NCBI GenBank assembly: GCA_027923505.1
Contig: BROI01000024.1
Coordinates: 186,001 to 250,000 of the forward strand
DNA: 64,000 nucleotides
Direction: 5' to 3'
Origin: Mayamaea pseudoterrestris
Lineage: Eukaryota; Bacillariophyta; Bacillariophyceae; Sellaphorales; Sellaphoraceae
Shown: piece by piece, positions 20,805 to 30,334 of the stretch
How the letters are laid out: each line of letters starts with the position of its first letter
Position numbering within the stretch: the first letter of the stretch is position 1
Notes under the pieces: model-generated
What the model saw: only the letters and a program-made list of their open reading frames with translations
What the model was told of the DNA's origin: nothing
The model's database searches: none
Position numbers and translations under genes: made by a program

Positions 20805-21065
20805 TGACACTTGCACACTGCTATCATGCTACAACCCAGTCAATCGTAAAGGGAACGCGACAAGCTATGTTTTTCGCTTCTACGGAAGAAAGAACTCGTC
20901 ATAAAAGCTACCTACCAAAAGTTGCATGGTGCAATATAGGAATGCACAGAAGATAAACGACAGATAATAATACCTTAGCCCGTCCCGTGACAGTCTTAAA
21001 CCGTCTATATTCCTTCGACAGACCATTAAAGTTTAAGCGCGCTATAACAGGGAAACAGCCATCAT

Positions 21066-21848
21066 TTACTCCTTCGTGTTCTCCTTCTTGTATCCAATAA
21101 TCTGCTCAATTCCAACCGCAGTCTGGACAGTGACCATGACAGAGTTTTCGCCGCCATTCCACGCGTTGCGAATTTCATCGGCAAGGTCATCCGGGTAGGT
21201 GGGAAGGTTCAAATCAGTTTTCTGGACACCACCTTCGTCCATGAGAGTAAGTTCGTCGCCTTCAATATCAATGAGTTCCCATTCCGTCTTCTTGACAAGG
21301 GGAACCGTGGTACCGTGCGTGGACGGAATCATGTCCTCATACTTCTTGCCAGTGAAAATATCAGTAGCGACAAAGTTACACTTGGCATGTCCGTGCTTTC
21401 CGGTCTTCGAAACAGAAATTTGGAGAACCTTGCAAGGGTTGCCCTTGATCATCATGTATCTGTGTGAAATGGAACGACGTGGTGCGTGAGAGACATCGCA
21501 AATTTCTGTGCAAAATACTTTGATTTGCGTTCATCTGCCCGGCTAACCGCATGCCATGCCGACTATCCGCATGGCACGAAAATAATAATCAACAACAAAT
21601 AGCAAGATAGAAGAGAGTAAAAATAGCGCATGGCATTGTCAAACAGCGAAAGCCGCCAGCAAACGGCAACTTATTTAACCATCAGCTCTCAAACTCGTCA
21701 GAATTGCCGCGGGATTACTCGTTGAACGCGTTAAAGCTCCCCAAGTTTGAACGCACCCTCCTTTCTTGATCTGTCCAGCCTCGCAGGGAATAACGAGGGC
21801 TGAGCCAGCGTCGGCTACCTCAATGTGGAAGTCGTCCTCGTCGGCCAT
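21066..21848 (-). CDS. EIF5A: translation factor eIF5A
   Basis: Exons 21848..21757 and 21459..21066, joined across a 297-base intron, give 161 residues. eIF5A helps ribosomes past polyproline and other slow peptide bonds, and works in termination. The N-terminus MADEDDFHIEVADAGSA is the usual acidic head. The junction reads GQIKKGGYMMIKGNPCKV, exactly the conserved core. The hypusine loop is SKTGKHGHAK, with K52 the lysine modified by deoxyhypusine synthase using spermidine. The C-terminal OB fold is complete. The intron is by far the longest in the window, and is in the early position common for highly expressed genes. The gene is head-to-head with DPH3; a TGACGTCA site lies 78 bases upstream of the ATG. 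Confidence 0.96.
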
Positions 21849-21925
21849 GGTGAATTATTTGCTTCGAGGAAAATGTGTGAGCGGTCAGCGTGCCTGCCAA
21901 TGGCGCGGTCCAGGTTATGCATCCG

Positions 21926-21933
21926 TGACGTCA
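21926..21933. promoter_or_regulatory. CRE palindrome TGACGTCA
   Basis: A perfect bZIP-type palindrome 78 bases upstream of the eIF5A ATG and about 400 bases before DPH3. It is the second perfect copy in the window. The first lies 86 bases upstream of the MgtE-type gene in a very similar setting. Confidence 0.5.
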
Positions 21934-22338
21934 CTCCCATTGACGCGGTGAGAGCCATTGATTTTGTTGGAGCGCGAGTGAAAAGCACGCTATGACCGGT
22001 GCCGCTGCGAGTGAATTGTCCATAGCTAATTTTTGGAGGTCGATGTAGATGTACATATAGAATCATCGCTACCAATATAATACCCACTAACTCAGCGTCT
22101 ACTATAATTGTACATTTGTGGGGTTTCTAATGAAAGCAATGAAGTTAGATGTAGTTTATTGAGTGGGCTTGGAACGGGTTATTTTCTCGTGTTCGCGCAG
22201 TACCAAGCGCGAATGAGATCTCTGTCACGTTTAGAAACGCGCGATGGCCAACCACGGCCTTTCTTTTAACTACTTGGAATTGCCTGCAACACTTCTCCAC
22301 CAAAAGCCACATTATAGGCAAGGCGTGAATGTTCCAGC
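21934..22338. other. eIF5A/DPH3 divergent promoter
   Basis: The rest of the roughly 490-base gap between the two start codons. It is AT-richer toward DPH3. No RNA gene or repeat was found. Confidence 0.4.
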
Positions 22339-22617
22339 ATGTCGGTTTACGAGGAAGTAGAGATTGAGGATATGACGTATGACGACGAGGATTTCAGTTA
22401 CACATACCCTTGTCCCTGCGGCGACATATTTCGCATCACACTGGAGGAGCTCTATGACGGCGAAGACGTTGCCAAGTGTCCATCCTGCACCTTGCGCATC
22501 AGAGTCATTTACGAGGAAGAGGATCTGCCTCCTTTGCCGCCGGATGAGGACGATGCGGACGGAGTAGCTGCAGAAGATCTGCTCGCTCGTGAAATGCAGG
22601 CAGTTTCGGTCAAGTGA
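22339..22617 (+). CDS. DPH3: diphthamide biosynthesis protein DPH3 (KTI11), CSL zinc finger
   Basis: A complete 92-residue single-exon gene. DPH3 carries one iron or zinc in a CSL-type finger. It supplies electrons to the DPH1-DPH2 radical-SAM enzyme that starts diphthamide on eEF2, and also serves Elongator in tRNA wobble modification. The four metal ligands are C25-x-C27 (PCPCGDIF) and C47-x2-C50 (CPSC). The signature N-terminus [18 protein letters not shown] is nearly invariant in the family. The length is typical (80-90), with a short acidic tail. It shares its promoter region with eIF5A, so two genes tied to special modifications of elongation factors are paired here. Confidence 0.95.
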   Translation: MSVYEEVEIEDMTYDDEDFSYTYPCPCGDIFRITLEELYDGEDVAKCPSCTLRIRVIYEEEDLPPLPPDEDDADGVAAEDLLAREMQAVSVK

Positions 22618-23199
22618 TCAGTGAGTCGACTACATTCTACATCAATGAACATTACTACCTTGACATGAACGTGTTAATACGTAGACCTCGCGAACAAGGC
22701 ATTTGATAAACAAGTAAAGGTAAGCACAAGGAACGATGCAACAGACAACCGCTTGGCCAGCTAACCAGATGGATAAAATTCCACCCATTCCTGGTCCGTT
22801 CAATCCGAGCTACATTATATTCTGGAAAGGCGAAACGCAATTACTCATGCTTGTCTAAAATGGATGAGTGTTTACGGGTATTTGCGCGCTGTTTGGATTA
22901 CTCCAGTCCTGATACATGTCGCCAATATCATTCGATCGATGGACTCACACAATCTTTTCCCATCATTTGTTCAATTTTGCCGACGCGTTTAGATACTACA
23001 TGGCTGCATTCAAATTAAGCTGTATATGGATTGTTTTTGACGACTTTATTGGTAAAGCTGAAGTGGCGTTGCCTACATGTCCACAGGATTATAAGTCAGC
23101 GAGCAACGTCGACTGCAGACCCAGAGCTGATTGGCCCACATTTTTTTAAAAGCTGAAGAATGGAGACGTGCTATTGGACAGCACGCACGGAATGATCGT
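22618..23199. other. gene-poor stretch with one tiny open frame
   Basis: About 580 bases between DPH3 and the FkbM-type gene. A 40-codon plus-strand frame at 22736-22858 encodes a Trp/Pro-rich peptide (MQQTTAWPANQMDKIPPIPG...) with an ATG. A GTAAGC donor-like string precedes it and a CCACAG acceptor-like string lies near 23086. This may be a small gene, an exon, or noise. A longer frame at 22916-23149 has no recognisable content. No RNA gene seen. Confidence 0.3.
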
Positions 23200-24270
23200 T
23201 CATGCAGTCTCTAGACCGATCTTGTCCACTCGCTCTCTATAATTGTATTGCTCGGTGTCGATCTGCAGCGCCGATAGATCAAGCTCTGATTCGACGTCCT
23301 TGTGGATCCATAGAAACTCTTGCTTTGCTAGCAGTACTTTAAGTAGCGTATACCCATGTCGCTCTAGTATCGATGCCAGTTTGTCAGTGCTTCGCTCAAT
23401 AGTAAGTACGCGGAAGCGATAACGGTCGAATGGAAATGTCTCCATGACAAAATCTTCTGCCCCTTCAATATCCAAGGACATGTAGTCAATCACAGAAGGA
23501 ACGTTAAATTTGTGAAAGATGTCTTCCAGCGTTGCTCCATACCGAGGCAAGTCGACATCTTTCGTCTTGCTCGCAACAGCTGGCTTGTTTTGAAACTCGT
23601 CGCCGACAATGCCACCCCTTGGTCCCTTTTTGGTGTACCGAAACTGCAACTCTTGCTTTCGACGTTTACCAACGACAGCTGCAGCTACTTGGCACTTTCG
23701 GTAGGCCAATCCAGCCCAGTATTCTGGATTTGGTTCAATGCAGAGGCCATTCCAATCGAAAAATGTTTCGAGTGCGTACGTATTGCTGATTTGAACAGCG
23801 TCATTGGCGGCTAAATCAACAAAATACCCATTCCTCTTGTTTCTCAGCAGCTTGCTGACAACATAGTCTTGTCTTCGCTGACTGAACCAATGGACCTTGT
23901 CGAAGTAGTTCTTGTTGATGGAACTGTAGAATTGCAAGTGGTCGCGATCGCCGTAGTAAACGTTGATTGCATGCCAGCCCGAGTCGGACTCCGTGTCGCT
24001 CAATGACGAGATTGCTGTTTCCCGCTCCTTACGTAGCGCCAAAGCATTGTTTGTGGTTTCGAGCAAGCGTTCATTCATCGTGTATTCAGTGTTGCTGTCC
24101 GAGATTGTGGCAGCAATGAGCAAGCCAATCACGACGCCGAGGAGGATATTTCGCCAAGGACTCGGTTCCCTCGTAACACTTTTTGATCTAGGAGACATTT
24201 CTGGATGATGCAAGACCCTGTGACAAGGTAAAGTCAGCGCTCGTGCAGCCAGTGAATCCTCGAGGTTCAT
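23200..24270 (-). CDS. FkbM-family methyltransferase, type II membrane protein
   Basis: A single open frame of 356 residues. One membrane segment lies near the N-terminus (about 41-57, ILLGVVIGLLIAATI), preceded by basic residues, so the enzyme domain probably faces the Golgi or ER lumen. The catalytic domain shows the FkbM (Methyltransf_21) pattern: FSQRRQDYVVSKLL, GYFVDLAANDAVQISNTYAL, then DWNGLCIEPNPEYW (SAM-binding acidic residue) and later IDYMSLDIEGAEDFV. In this family many eukaryotic members are lumenal and may methylate glycans, but the substrate here is unknown. A second in-frame ATG (residue 25, MSPRSKS) would shorten the tail before the membrane helix; both starts are possible. 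Neighbours give no functional hint. Confidence 0.85.
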   Translation of the reverse strand: MNLEDSLAARALTLPCHRVLHHPEMSPRSKSVTREPSPWRNILLGVVIGLLIAATISDSNTEYTMNERLLETTNNALALRKERETAISSLSDTESDSGWHAINVYYGDRDHLQFYSSINKNYFDKVHWFSQRRQDYVVSKLLRNKRNGYFVDLAANDAVQISNTYALETFFDWNGLCIEPNPEYWAGLAYRKCQVAAAVVGKRRKQELQFRYTKKGPRGGIVGDEFQNKPAVASKTKDVDLPRYGATLEDIFHKFNVPSVIDYMSLDIEGAEDFVMETFPFDRYRFRVLTIERSTDKLASILERHGYTLLKVLLAKQEFLWIHKDVESELDLSALQIDTEQYNYRERVDKIGLETA

Positions 24271-24441
24271 GGTCGACGAGATGGATGAACAACGGATCTA
24301 ATGGTGTCGCAACGTAACTGAACATCGCACCACCACTGCGTCTCCGTGTCATTTTTTTTATTCGATCTCCATCATGAATCATGACTTCATGACAAGCGTC
24401 GCCGATGTCTAAACATCTATGAAAGCGACGTAGTCGTTAGC

Positions 24442-26112
24442 ATGCTACGAGAGGATCAATCACGGATGCCTCCACCTTCACTTGTCTACAAGACAGGCAG
24501 TCAGCAATATTTTCGAGCATTGGAACGTGGAAAGATTCACTTGTCCTCGCCGCATCCTTCCTTGCCGTATACAAGTGCATCTTTAGCAAGCAACAGCTCA
24601 ATGCCGGATAGCAACAAGCAGGAGAGCCAGGAAGAATATAGATCCCCGACTTCCTCATTGATTGACAGTCATTCGCATTTGTTCAACGACTCGGCTTCGT
24701 TACAGCAAGAGCCGGACGACGAAGGCTTCTACTTTTCAACCGTCTCGTCGCCTGACACGAAAATGGAGGGAAACAACGCGCCGCTATCATGTATTACGCA
24801 AGAGACATCGACGCAAGACGAAGGAGTTCATTATCACGAACAAGTAACTCCTCAAGTGCAAACAGTAATTTCGACGGATCCGTCGTCAGCAGCATCGACG
24901 AGTCGGAAACGCAAGGCTTCAATCATTGGCGAACCATCAATGTCTGCACTACTAGAAAAGACTCGCTTCAAGGACATCATTGGCCATACGGCTGTCAAGA
25001 TTCGGTGCGACGAACTACTGCTTCCAATGTGGCTGGCCCCATCATTGACGCAATCAGTCTTGACTGGCGTTCGATCCATGCCGGCGTCAATCTTACTCTT
25101 TGGTCCACCTGGATGTGGAAAGACCAAGCTAGCTCGAGCTTTGGCGGGAGAAGCGCAAGCGGCCTTTTTGCCGGTGGCGCCGAGTGATATATACTCAAAG
25201 TTTGTTGGGGTAGGTGTTTGCCTGACGCACCTTTGCTTGATCTACGTCGTTTGCATGCACTAATGTCATTGGTTTCTGCCACAGGAATCAGAGTCTTCGA
25301 TTCGTGAAATCTTCTTGGAAGCTTGGGAACGAGCCGCTGCGTTGCCGTCGCGATGTGCAGTTGTATTTTTCGATGAAATTGATTCGCTTGGCCAATCCCG
25401 TGGCCAGCAACTAGACGAGGGTGAAGGCGGAGGATGCTCTCGTCGCGTACTCGCGGAGCTCTTGACGCAACTCAACCAGGTTACCGATCGCTGGACCTTG
25501 AGCCAAACAAATCATAGAAGCCTTCAGGAAGATACTGTACAGAATGGAGGCAGTGATGGGGAAATGCTGCCAAGCCAAACACAACCTCGAATCATGGTCG
25601 TTGCCGCAACGAACCGGCCGGAAGACTTGGATCCAGCGTTGATGCGGCGTTTTGGGATTCAGCTACATGTTGGCTGGCCAACTGCGAAAGATCGCAGGAA
25701 GATCATTGTGCGCTTGCTCCATGATGTTCCATATACGCTCTCCCGGGACGAAATGGCAAATATTGTGGCTGCAACCGAGGGATGGTCGGGATCGGACATT
25801 GAAAATGTTGTACGCGACGCAGCCATGATACCAGTCCGAGAGTGTTTGCGAGAAGCAGTAATAGTACGCCGTCGGGCAGCCAAGCAGCAGCAACCGTGTG
25901 GAACGGCTTCATGTCAGCAAGCCGCCGAGGAAGAGCGGCTGGATCCTACCACTCGCGCAGCGAACACTCTCGCTAACGGGTTTCGAACGCTTCGGCGCGT
26001 CAACCTACTAGACTTTCAAAAAGCCATCGCCTTTGCAAGGTTTGGAGGACAGGATTCCGAACAGGATGATTGGTATGACAGCTCGAGCGACGAAAGTGAG
26101 GATGATTCCTAG
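24442..26112 (+). CDS. AAA ATPase of the meiotic (katanin/spastin/VPS4) clade
   Basis: Exons 24442..25209 and 25285..26112 (75-base intron) give about 531 residues with one AAA module. Walker A is GPPGCGKT at 221-228, Walker B VVFFDEID near 282-289, sensor 1 in AATNRPEDLD, and the arginine finger pair in LMRRFGIQL. The small domain carries GWSGSDIENVVRDAAMIPVR, the motif of the meiotic clade, which pulls on tubulin, ESCRT-III or membrane proteins. The N-terminal 165 residues are disordered, without a clear MIT domain. About 35 extra residues sit between Walker B and sensor 1. The C-terminus is acidic (DSSSDESEDDS). The intron falls right after SKFVG, and the splice restores SKFVGESESSIREIF, the pore-loop region. 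Whether it is a katanin or another member I cannot say. Confidence 0.87.
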
Positions 26113-26209
26113 TTGTCGCATGCGCCATCGATTTTCCGACCTGTTCTTAGCGATAGTAACTGGCAACAAGTTCATATATATTACTTACATTAGATACGTA
26201 CATTATACT

Positions 26210-28495
26210 CTATTTTATTAACAGTTTTGGTGGTGGTCCGTCTTCAAAATTATGGTTTCGAACAATATGTTCAAGCATGTCGCGACAGCGGATCACAGCG
26301 CCCAGTTTTATGCATAGCATATACGCACCTGCAAGCTTGCGATGAAGCGTATATACCTCTTCAGGCGGAGGAGCCAATCGATCGCTAAGAAAGACAGAAG
26401 TATGTTCCCCCATGCGAGTGCTAATGTTGCTGCCTCGAAAATCAAATGGAGCATCCTTGTGAAAGGGCTCACCCACTGTGTAGCCGCTAAGTTTGTGCGC
26501 TCGAATCATTTGCTCGCTTTCTTCGCCCGTCAGAAACGACATGGCACGCGACTGCTTCATGAGAGCCTCTTCGTCTTGATTAGCGGATGCCCAGACAATG
26601 CGTAAATATCCGTCAACAAATTCCTTGGAAAATTCGCGCGTCGCGCCAAAGTCGATCAAGCTAGTTGTTTGCGTTTTGGCATCGTACAAGAAGTTGCCCC
26701 AGTTTGGATCCGTCTGCATGAATCGCCATTCAAAAAGTTCCTTCATTGTCAGGAACAGTATATGGCGGCCGATCCGATTTCGTTCGTCTTGATTCAAGTG
26801 AGCAACGCTGTCAATCGTCCTGCCAGGTCTATACTCACTTGTCAACACCTGCTCCGAAGTTAAATGCATTATAACATCTGGTACCACAAACTGGTTGGCT
26901 TGCAGCACTGGATCATTCTCAACCAGGGATTTGATACGACGCTGGTTGAGCATTTCTCGCCGATAATCACACTCCACGCGCAGTTCCTTTTCTCCCACTC
27001 GCATCACGTTCTCAATGAACAGTCCCTTGGGCGCAAGTCCAGTCCACTTGACAAGCATACCCAAATTTCTCAAGTCTGACTTGATAGAGCTTGCCACGCC
27101 GGGATACTGAATCTTGACGACGACATGTTTGAGCAAGTCACCGTCCTGAATCGTTGCCCGATGCACCTGCCCAATCGAGGCTGCCGCAAAGGGTGCATCG
27201 TCAAAGTCTACAAACAAATCGCGCCAATTGCTTCCCAATTGCGTCTCCAGTTGCCTGAATAGTTGATACTTGGGCATGGCATTGGCGCCCTGCCGCACTT
27301 GCTCGAGTGCCTTGGCGAGAGGCGCTGGCAGCAGCGCGTCATCCTGTATGGAAAGCATTTGACCCATTTTCAAGGCGGCTCCTCTCATGCGACACAGCGA
27401 GGCTGCCAATCGATTCGAGTTTGCGTCATTCATAATCATGCTTCCGGATGCAGCTGATGATGACGACGTCGTTCCTACAAGTCGCGAAATTCCTTCCATT
27501 GCCGTTCCATAGGCAAGTCCAGCACCGAGCGAAGCAAACCCCATGGCGCGACCAAAACGAGTCGATGGAACGGGAGTGCCTTCCATCAGTCTCGTGTATG
27601 AGTCGTCACCAAGTTCGATTGTGCTGTTGATTGCCGAGTCGTCGTCGTCGTCGTTGCTTGGCAAGATTCGATTCTCTGCCGCAACAAGATTTTGAGTAGA
27701 TGAAACTGGTAAAGCCTCAGTGACTGGTAGCTTGACGCGATTACAATTATGAGCTGAATCAGGACACTGGGTAACGGTCGGTTTCTCAAAGTATGTAGGT
27801 GTATCTTCCGACCGCGAAGTCATTGCGCTGATGTCAGTCGGTGGTGTCGAAAACTCAGAAACATCGTTCAATGCAATTTCATTCTCGGTCTCTGGCGCGA
27901 CTTTTATTCTATTCTGTGGCGCAGATACGACATTAGCTTGCATCTTTTGCTTCTTTAAGCGATCCAATTCTTCGTTGACCCAATCATATCCCTTCAAATC
28001 CATCGTTTCCTCGTTGTCCCTGTCGTCCTTTGGAGACTGTCGGTTTTGATATTGTTGATTGCTGCGAGCAGCGCCATTCGCATAATGCTGCATTATTATA
28101 CTTTGTATATTTCGTTGCAGCGCTTGAACTTGTTCGGACGATAGAGCGCTTGTTCCAGCCTTGCTGGAAAGGTCCCACGCATGGTCAGCTATGCGAATGG
28201 ATGTTTTTGTCGCGTCGTTGGATGCTTGCTTGGCGGCAGCCTGAGCTACCAGTTGTGCCCCAGCCAAGACTTTAAACCATCCGCTACTACCAGACATGTT
28301 TATGCCTGCATGTAACTTGTAACTGGCTAGTTTTCTTGAGACAAGACTGCAGCTTTGATGTGGCTCATTCGAGGTGGAAAAAAGGTTTGGTCCATGGTCG
28401 CGCGTCGAGTGAGTCAGCTCGGTCCAGCACCAATGAAAAGACCGTGATATACCAATACCGCTACGACATTTTCTACGAACGAATCCGACCACCAT
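26210..28495 (-). CDS. COQ8: COQ8/ADCK-type atypical kinase (ABC1 family)
   Basis: A 761-residue single-exon gene. COQ8 is an atypical kinase/ATPase in mitochondria needed for the coenzyme Q synthesis complex. Marks of the family: the KxGQ helix (ALKMGQMLS, K376-Q379), the Ala-rich nucleotide loop FAAASIGQVHRA (about 436-447), the catalytic DPNWGNFLYD and the metal-binding LIDFGATREF. The ALKMGQ motif with the SIQDD continuation is closest to COQ8/ADCK3. The N-terminal 300 residues are poorly conserved and partly disordered. The first 25 (MVVGFVRRKCRSGIGISRSF) are basic and could be a mitochondrial presequence, which favours the ATG at 28495. The ATG at 28297 is an alternative. The gene is head-to-head with the next, their start codons about 40 bases apart. 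Confidence 0.9.
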   Translation of the reverse strand: MVVGFVRRKCRSGIGISRSFHWCWTELTHSTRDHGPNLFSTSNEPHQSCSLVSRKLASYKLHAGINMSGSSGWFKVLAGAQLVAQAAAKQASNDATKTSIRIADHAWDLSSKAGTSALSSEQVQALQRNIQSIIMQHYANGAARSNQQYQNRQSPKDDRDNEETMDLKGYDWVNEELDRLKKQKMQANVVSAPQNRIKVAPETENEIALNDVSEFSTPPTDISAMTSRSEDTPTYFEKPTVTQCPDSAHNCNRVKLPVTEALPVSSTQNLVAAENRILPSNDDDDDSAINSTIELGDDSYTRLMEGTPVPSTRFGRAMGFASLGAGLAYGTAMEGISRLVGTTSSSSAASGSMIMNDANSNRLAASLCRMRGAALKMGQMLSIQDDALLPAPLAKALEQVRQGANAMPKYQLFRQLETQLGSNWRDLFVDFDDAPFAAASIGQVHRATIQDGDLLKHVVVKIQYPGVASSIKSDLRNLGMLVKWTGLAPKGLFIENVMRVGEKELRVECDYRREMLNQRRIKSLVENDPVLQANQFVVPDVIMHLTSEQVLTSEYRPGRTIDSVAHLNQDERNRIGRHILFLTMKELFEWRFMQTDPNWGNFLYDAKTQTTSLIDFGATREFSKEFVDGYLRIVWASANQDEEALMKQSRAMSFLTGEESEQMIRAHKLSGYTVGEPFHKDAPFDFRGSNISTRMGEHTSVFLSDRLAPPPEEVYTLHRKLAGAYMLCIKLGAVIRCRDMLEHIVRNHNFEDGPPPKLLIK

Positions 28496-28537
28496 GAAGC
28501 TTCGACGACCGATCCTGCTATTTACAAGTCAACAAGC

Positions 28538-30163
28538 ATGCCATTGACTACTTTTTCTTCTTGTCCTTTCAGCCCAAATATTACTACTACTGGCAGTGGC
28601 AGTACTATTGATCGCTCGGACGACGGCAGCTGGAAACTGGCCGGCTTTTTCCAGGATAGCTCCCTTCGGTCCACCATTGCGCTGCCACTGCAGATTGAAT
28701 GTTTGTCGCAACAAGCATTAGACGAACTCTTGTCGACTAAATTTTTAAATGTCATTTGTAAAGATAAGCTGAGTGCTGAAGCAGCGAGCGCGGTGGAAGA
28801 AACTATAGAAAAGGAAGCAGCATTAGTTACCAACAAATCCTCTCAATTCTCCCTGTCAATCGAAGCCAAGGTACTGTTAACCTTTGGAACTGGAGAAGCC
28901 TTGTCAGCTCTGGTGGAAAATGTCGTTATCAAGTCTGGACACGTCAAAGACCTTTGCATTCATCTCGAAACCGAGTTGACGGTGAGAGTGCGTTCCGAAG
29001 CGGGTCGCCTCGTTGATCCAAACAGTCTCGTCAAGATTAACCTTGAGATTGGTGCCGTGCTGATGGAAACACTGCCTATACAGACAGAAGCAGAAGCTGC
29101 AGTGGCTAGTTTGAAAGCTTTGAATCTTGGTGGCTTGCCAGAGATTGGTTTGGAATCGCAGCAGCAACAACGAGTTCAATTTGCTAGGTTGAAACCCTTT
29201 GAGCTTGTCGTCTCGCTAACCTTTGCCATGAAAATCACCGCCCAAAGCTTTTCCAGCCACAATATGGGTGAGATCTATGTGTCTCTTACTATGAGTCACT
29301 CAAACATGCATTCAATGCCCCTGTCAGTGACAAACATTGCGCTCCACCCGGGGCATTCCGTCGTTCAATCTTTCGACAGGAAACTGCAAAAGCAGCAGCA
29401 AAACATTCATGACATGAGCCGCCACGTCAAATGGACGTATGCTCCGAGTTGCTCGCCAAGCTTGCCACTTTTATTAAAGCCTCATGAATCCTACTCAACG
29501 TGTTTGGTGGTGTATGCCACGGGCGACAAGACGACACGATCATTCTCATCGCCCATTTCCGTCACTGCAACGATTCTTGGTGAATCGACGGAAACAACGA
29601 AACAGTGTCAATCCATTGTCGCTGCCTGCGACGTTCAATGGACCACATGTCGCGCTGCCGTCGAGCCGGCCGATGCCTTTGGCATTCATCTGTCCGTGCT
29701 AAATTCGGATTCCATCATGGTTGGTGCGCTTTTGACGGTGAACGTTAAGATTACGAATCTTTCGTCCGAGTCGAAGCAGCTCATGATACTTGTTGACAGT
29801 AGTCGGGAGGTTGGTGTTTTGACCGACAAGAATGAGAATGCCAAGACTGCTGTTGTGTCCACCAAGGGTGGTGCCCGATTTGGCGTGTGGGGGCTTAAGG
29901 ATGATCAATTTTGTGACGGAACAAGCTCTGCTACTGAAGTTACAAGCGATATTGATCGGGAGCTATTAACAGTAGACGTTGCCATACTCGTGGGCGATGT
30001 CAATCCAGGGGCTGTCACCAAGACGGAGCTCCGCTTTGTTGCCTTGCGCGAAGGGACGCTGCGCATTCCTAATTTCAAAATTATCGATCGGCGCAAGGGA
30101 AAGTGGTATAGTGCCGTCCATACCCTGCAGCTCGTTGCCCAGCCAGCAGGTCCGGATGTCTAG
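28538..30163 (+). CDS. possible TRAPP subunit (Trs65/TRAPPC13-like)
   Basis: A single-exon 541-residue protein. It seems to be built of beta-rich, Ig-like segments: LSVLNSDSIMVGALLTVNVKITNLS, then a strand-rich end with TKTELRFVALREGTLRIPNF followed by a KIIDRRKGKWY step. That C-terminal pattern resembles the end of Trs65 and TRAPPC13, where a last strand pair precedes the lipid- or TRAPP-facing tail. The match is by eye and weak. TRAPP II is a Golgi tether and Rab exchange factor. There is no signal peptide or membrane segment. The start ATG lies about 40 bases from the COQ8 start on the other strand, so the leader is very short or the two genes overlap at their 5' ends. If not TRAPP, it is an unknown Ig-fold protein. 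Confidence 0.55.
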   Translation: MPLTTFSSCPFSPNITTTGSGSTIDRSDDGSWKLAGFFQDSSLRSTIALPLQIECLSQQALDELLSTKFLNVICKDKLSAEAASAVEETIEKEAALVTNKSSQFSLSIEAKVLLTFGTGEALSALVENVVIKSGHVKDLCIHLETELTVRVRSEAGRLVDPNSLVKINLEIGAVLMETLPIQTEAEAAVASLKALNLGGLPEIGLESQQQQRVQFARLKPFELVVSLTFAMKITAQSFSSHNMGEIYVSLTMSHSNMHSMPLSVTNIALHPGHSVVQSFDRKLQKQQQNIHDMSRHVKWTYAPSCSPSLPLLLKPHESYSTCLVVYATGDKTTRSFSSPISVTATILGESTETTKQCQSIVAACDVQWTTCRAAVEPADAFGIHLSVLNSDSIMVGALLTVNVKITNLSSESKQLMILVDSSREVGVLTDKNENAKTAVVSTKGGARFGVWGLKDDQFCDGTSSATEVTSDIDRELLTVDVAILVGDVNPGAVTKTELRFVALREGTLRIPNFKIIDRRKGKWYSAVHTLQLVAQPAGPDV

Positions 30164-30334
30164 TAGGCCACACTTGTTTATTATGGTGGCTCTTATCTTG
30201 AATATAAATTACGGTTAGTACGACGCAAAGGTTAGCCTGCGGGTTGGACGCCCGTCGCAGAACCAGTACGACACAGGCTCCAACCGCGCTAACGCGTTTC
30301 GCCGTCACACTTTCTCACGACGATTGATTCCACC

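Noticed and set aside
22028-22036. AATTTTTGG, a perfect Sm-protein binding string, as part of a spliceosomal snRNA gene.
   Set aside because: No upstream sequence resembling U1, U2, U4 or U5, and the string is expected by chance in AT-rich spacer.
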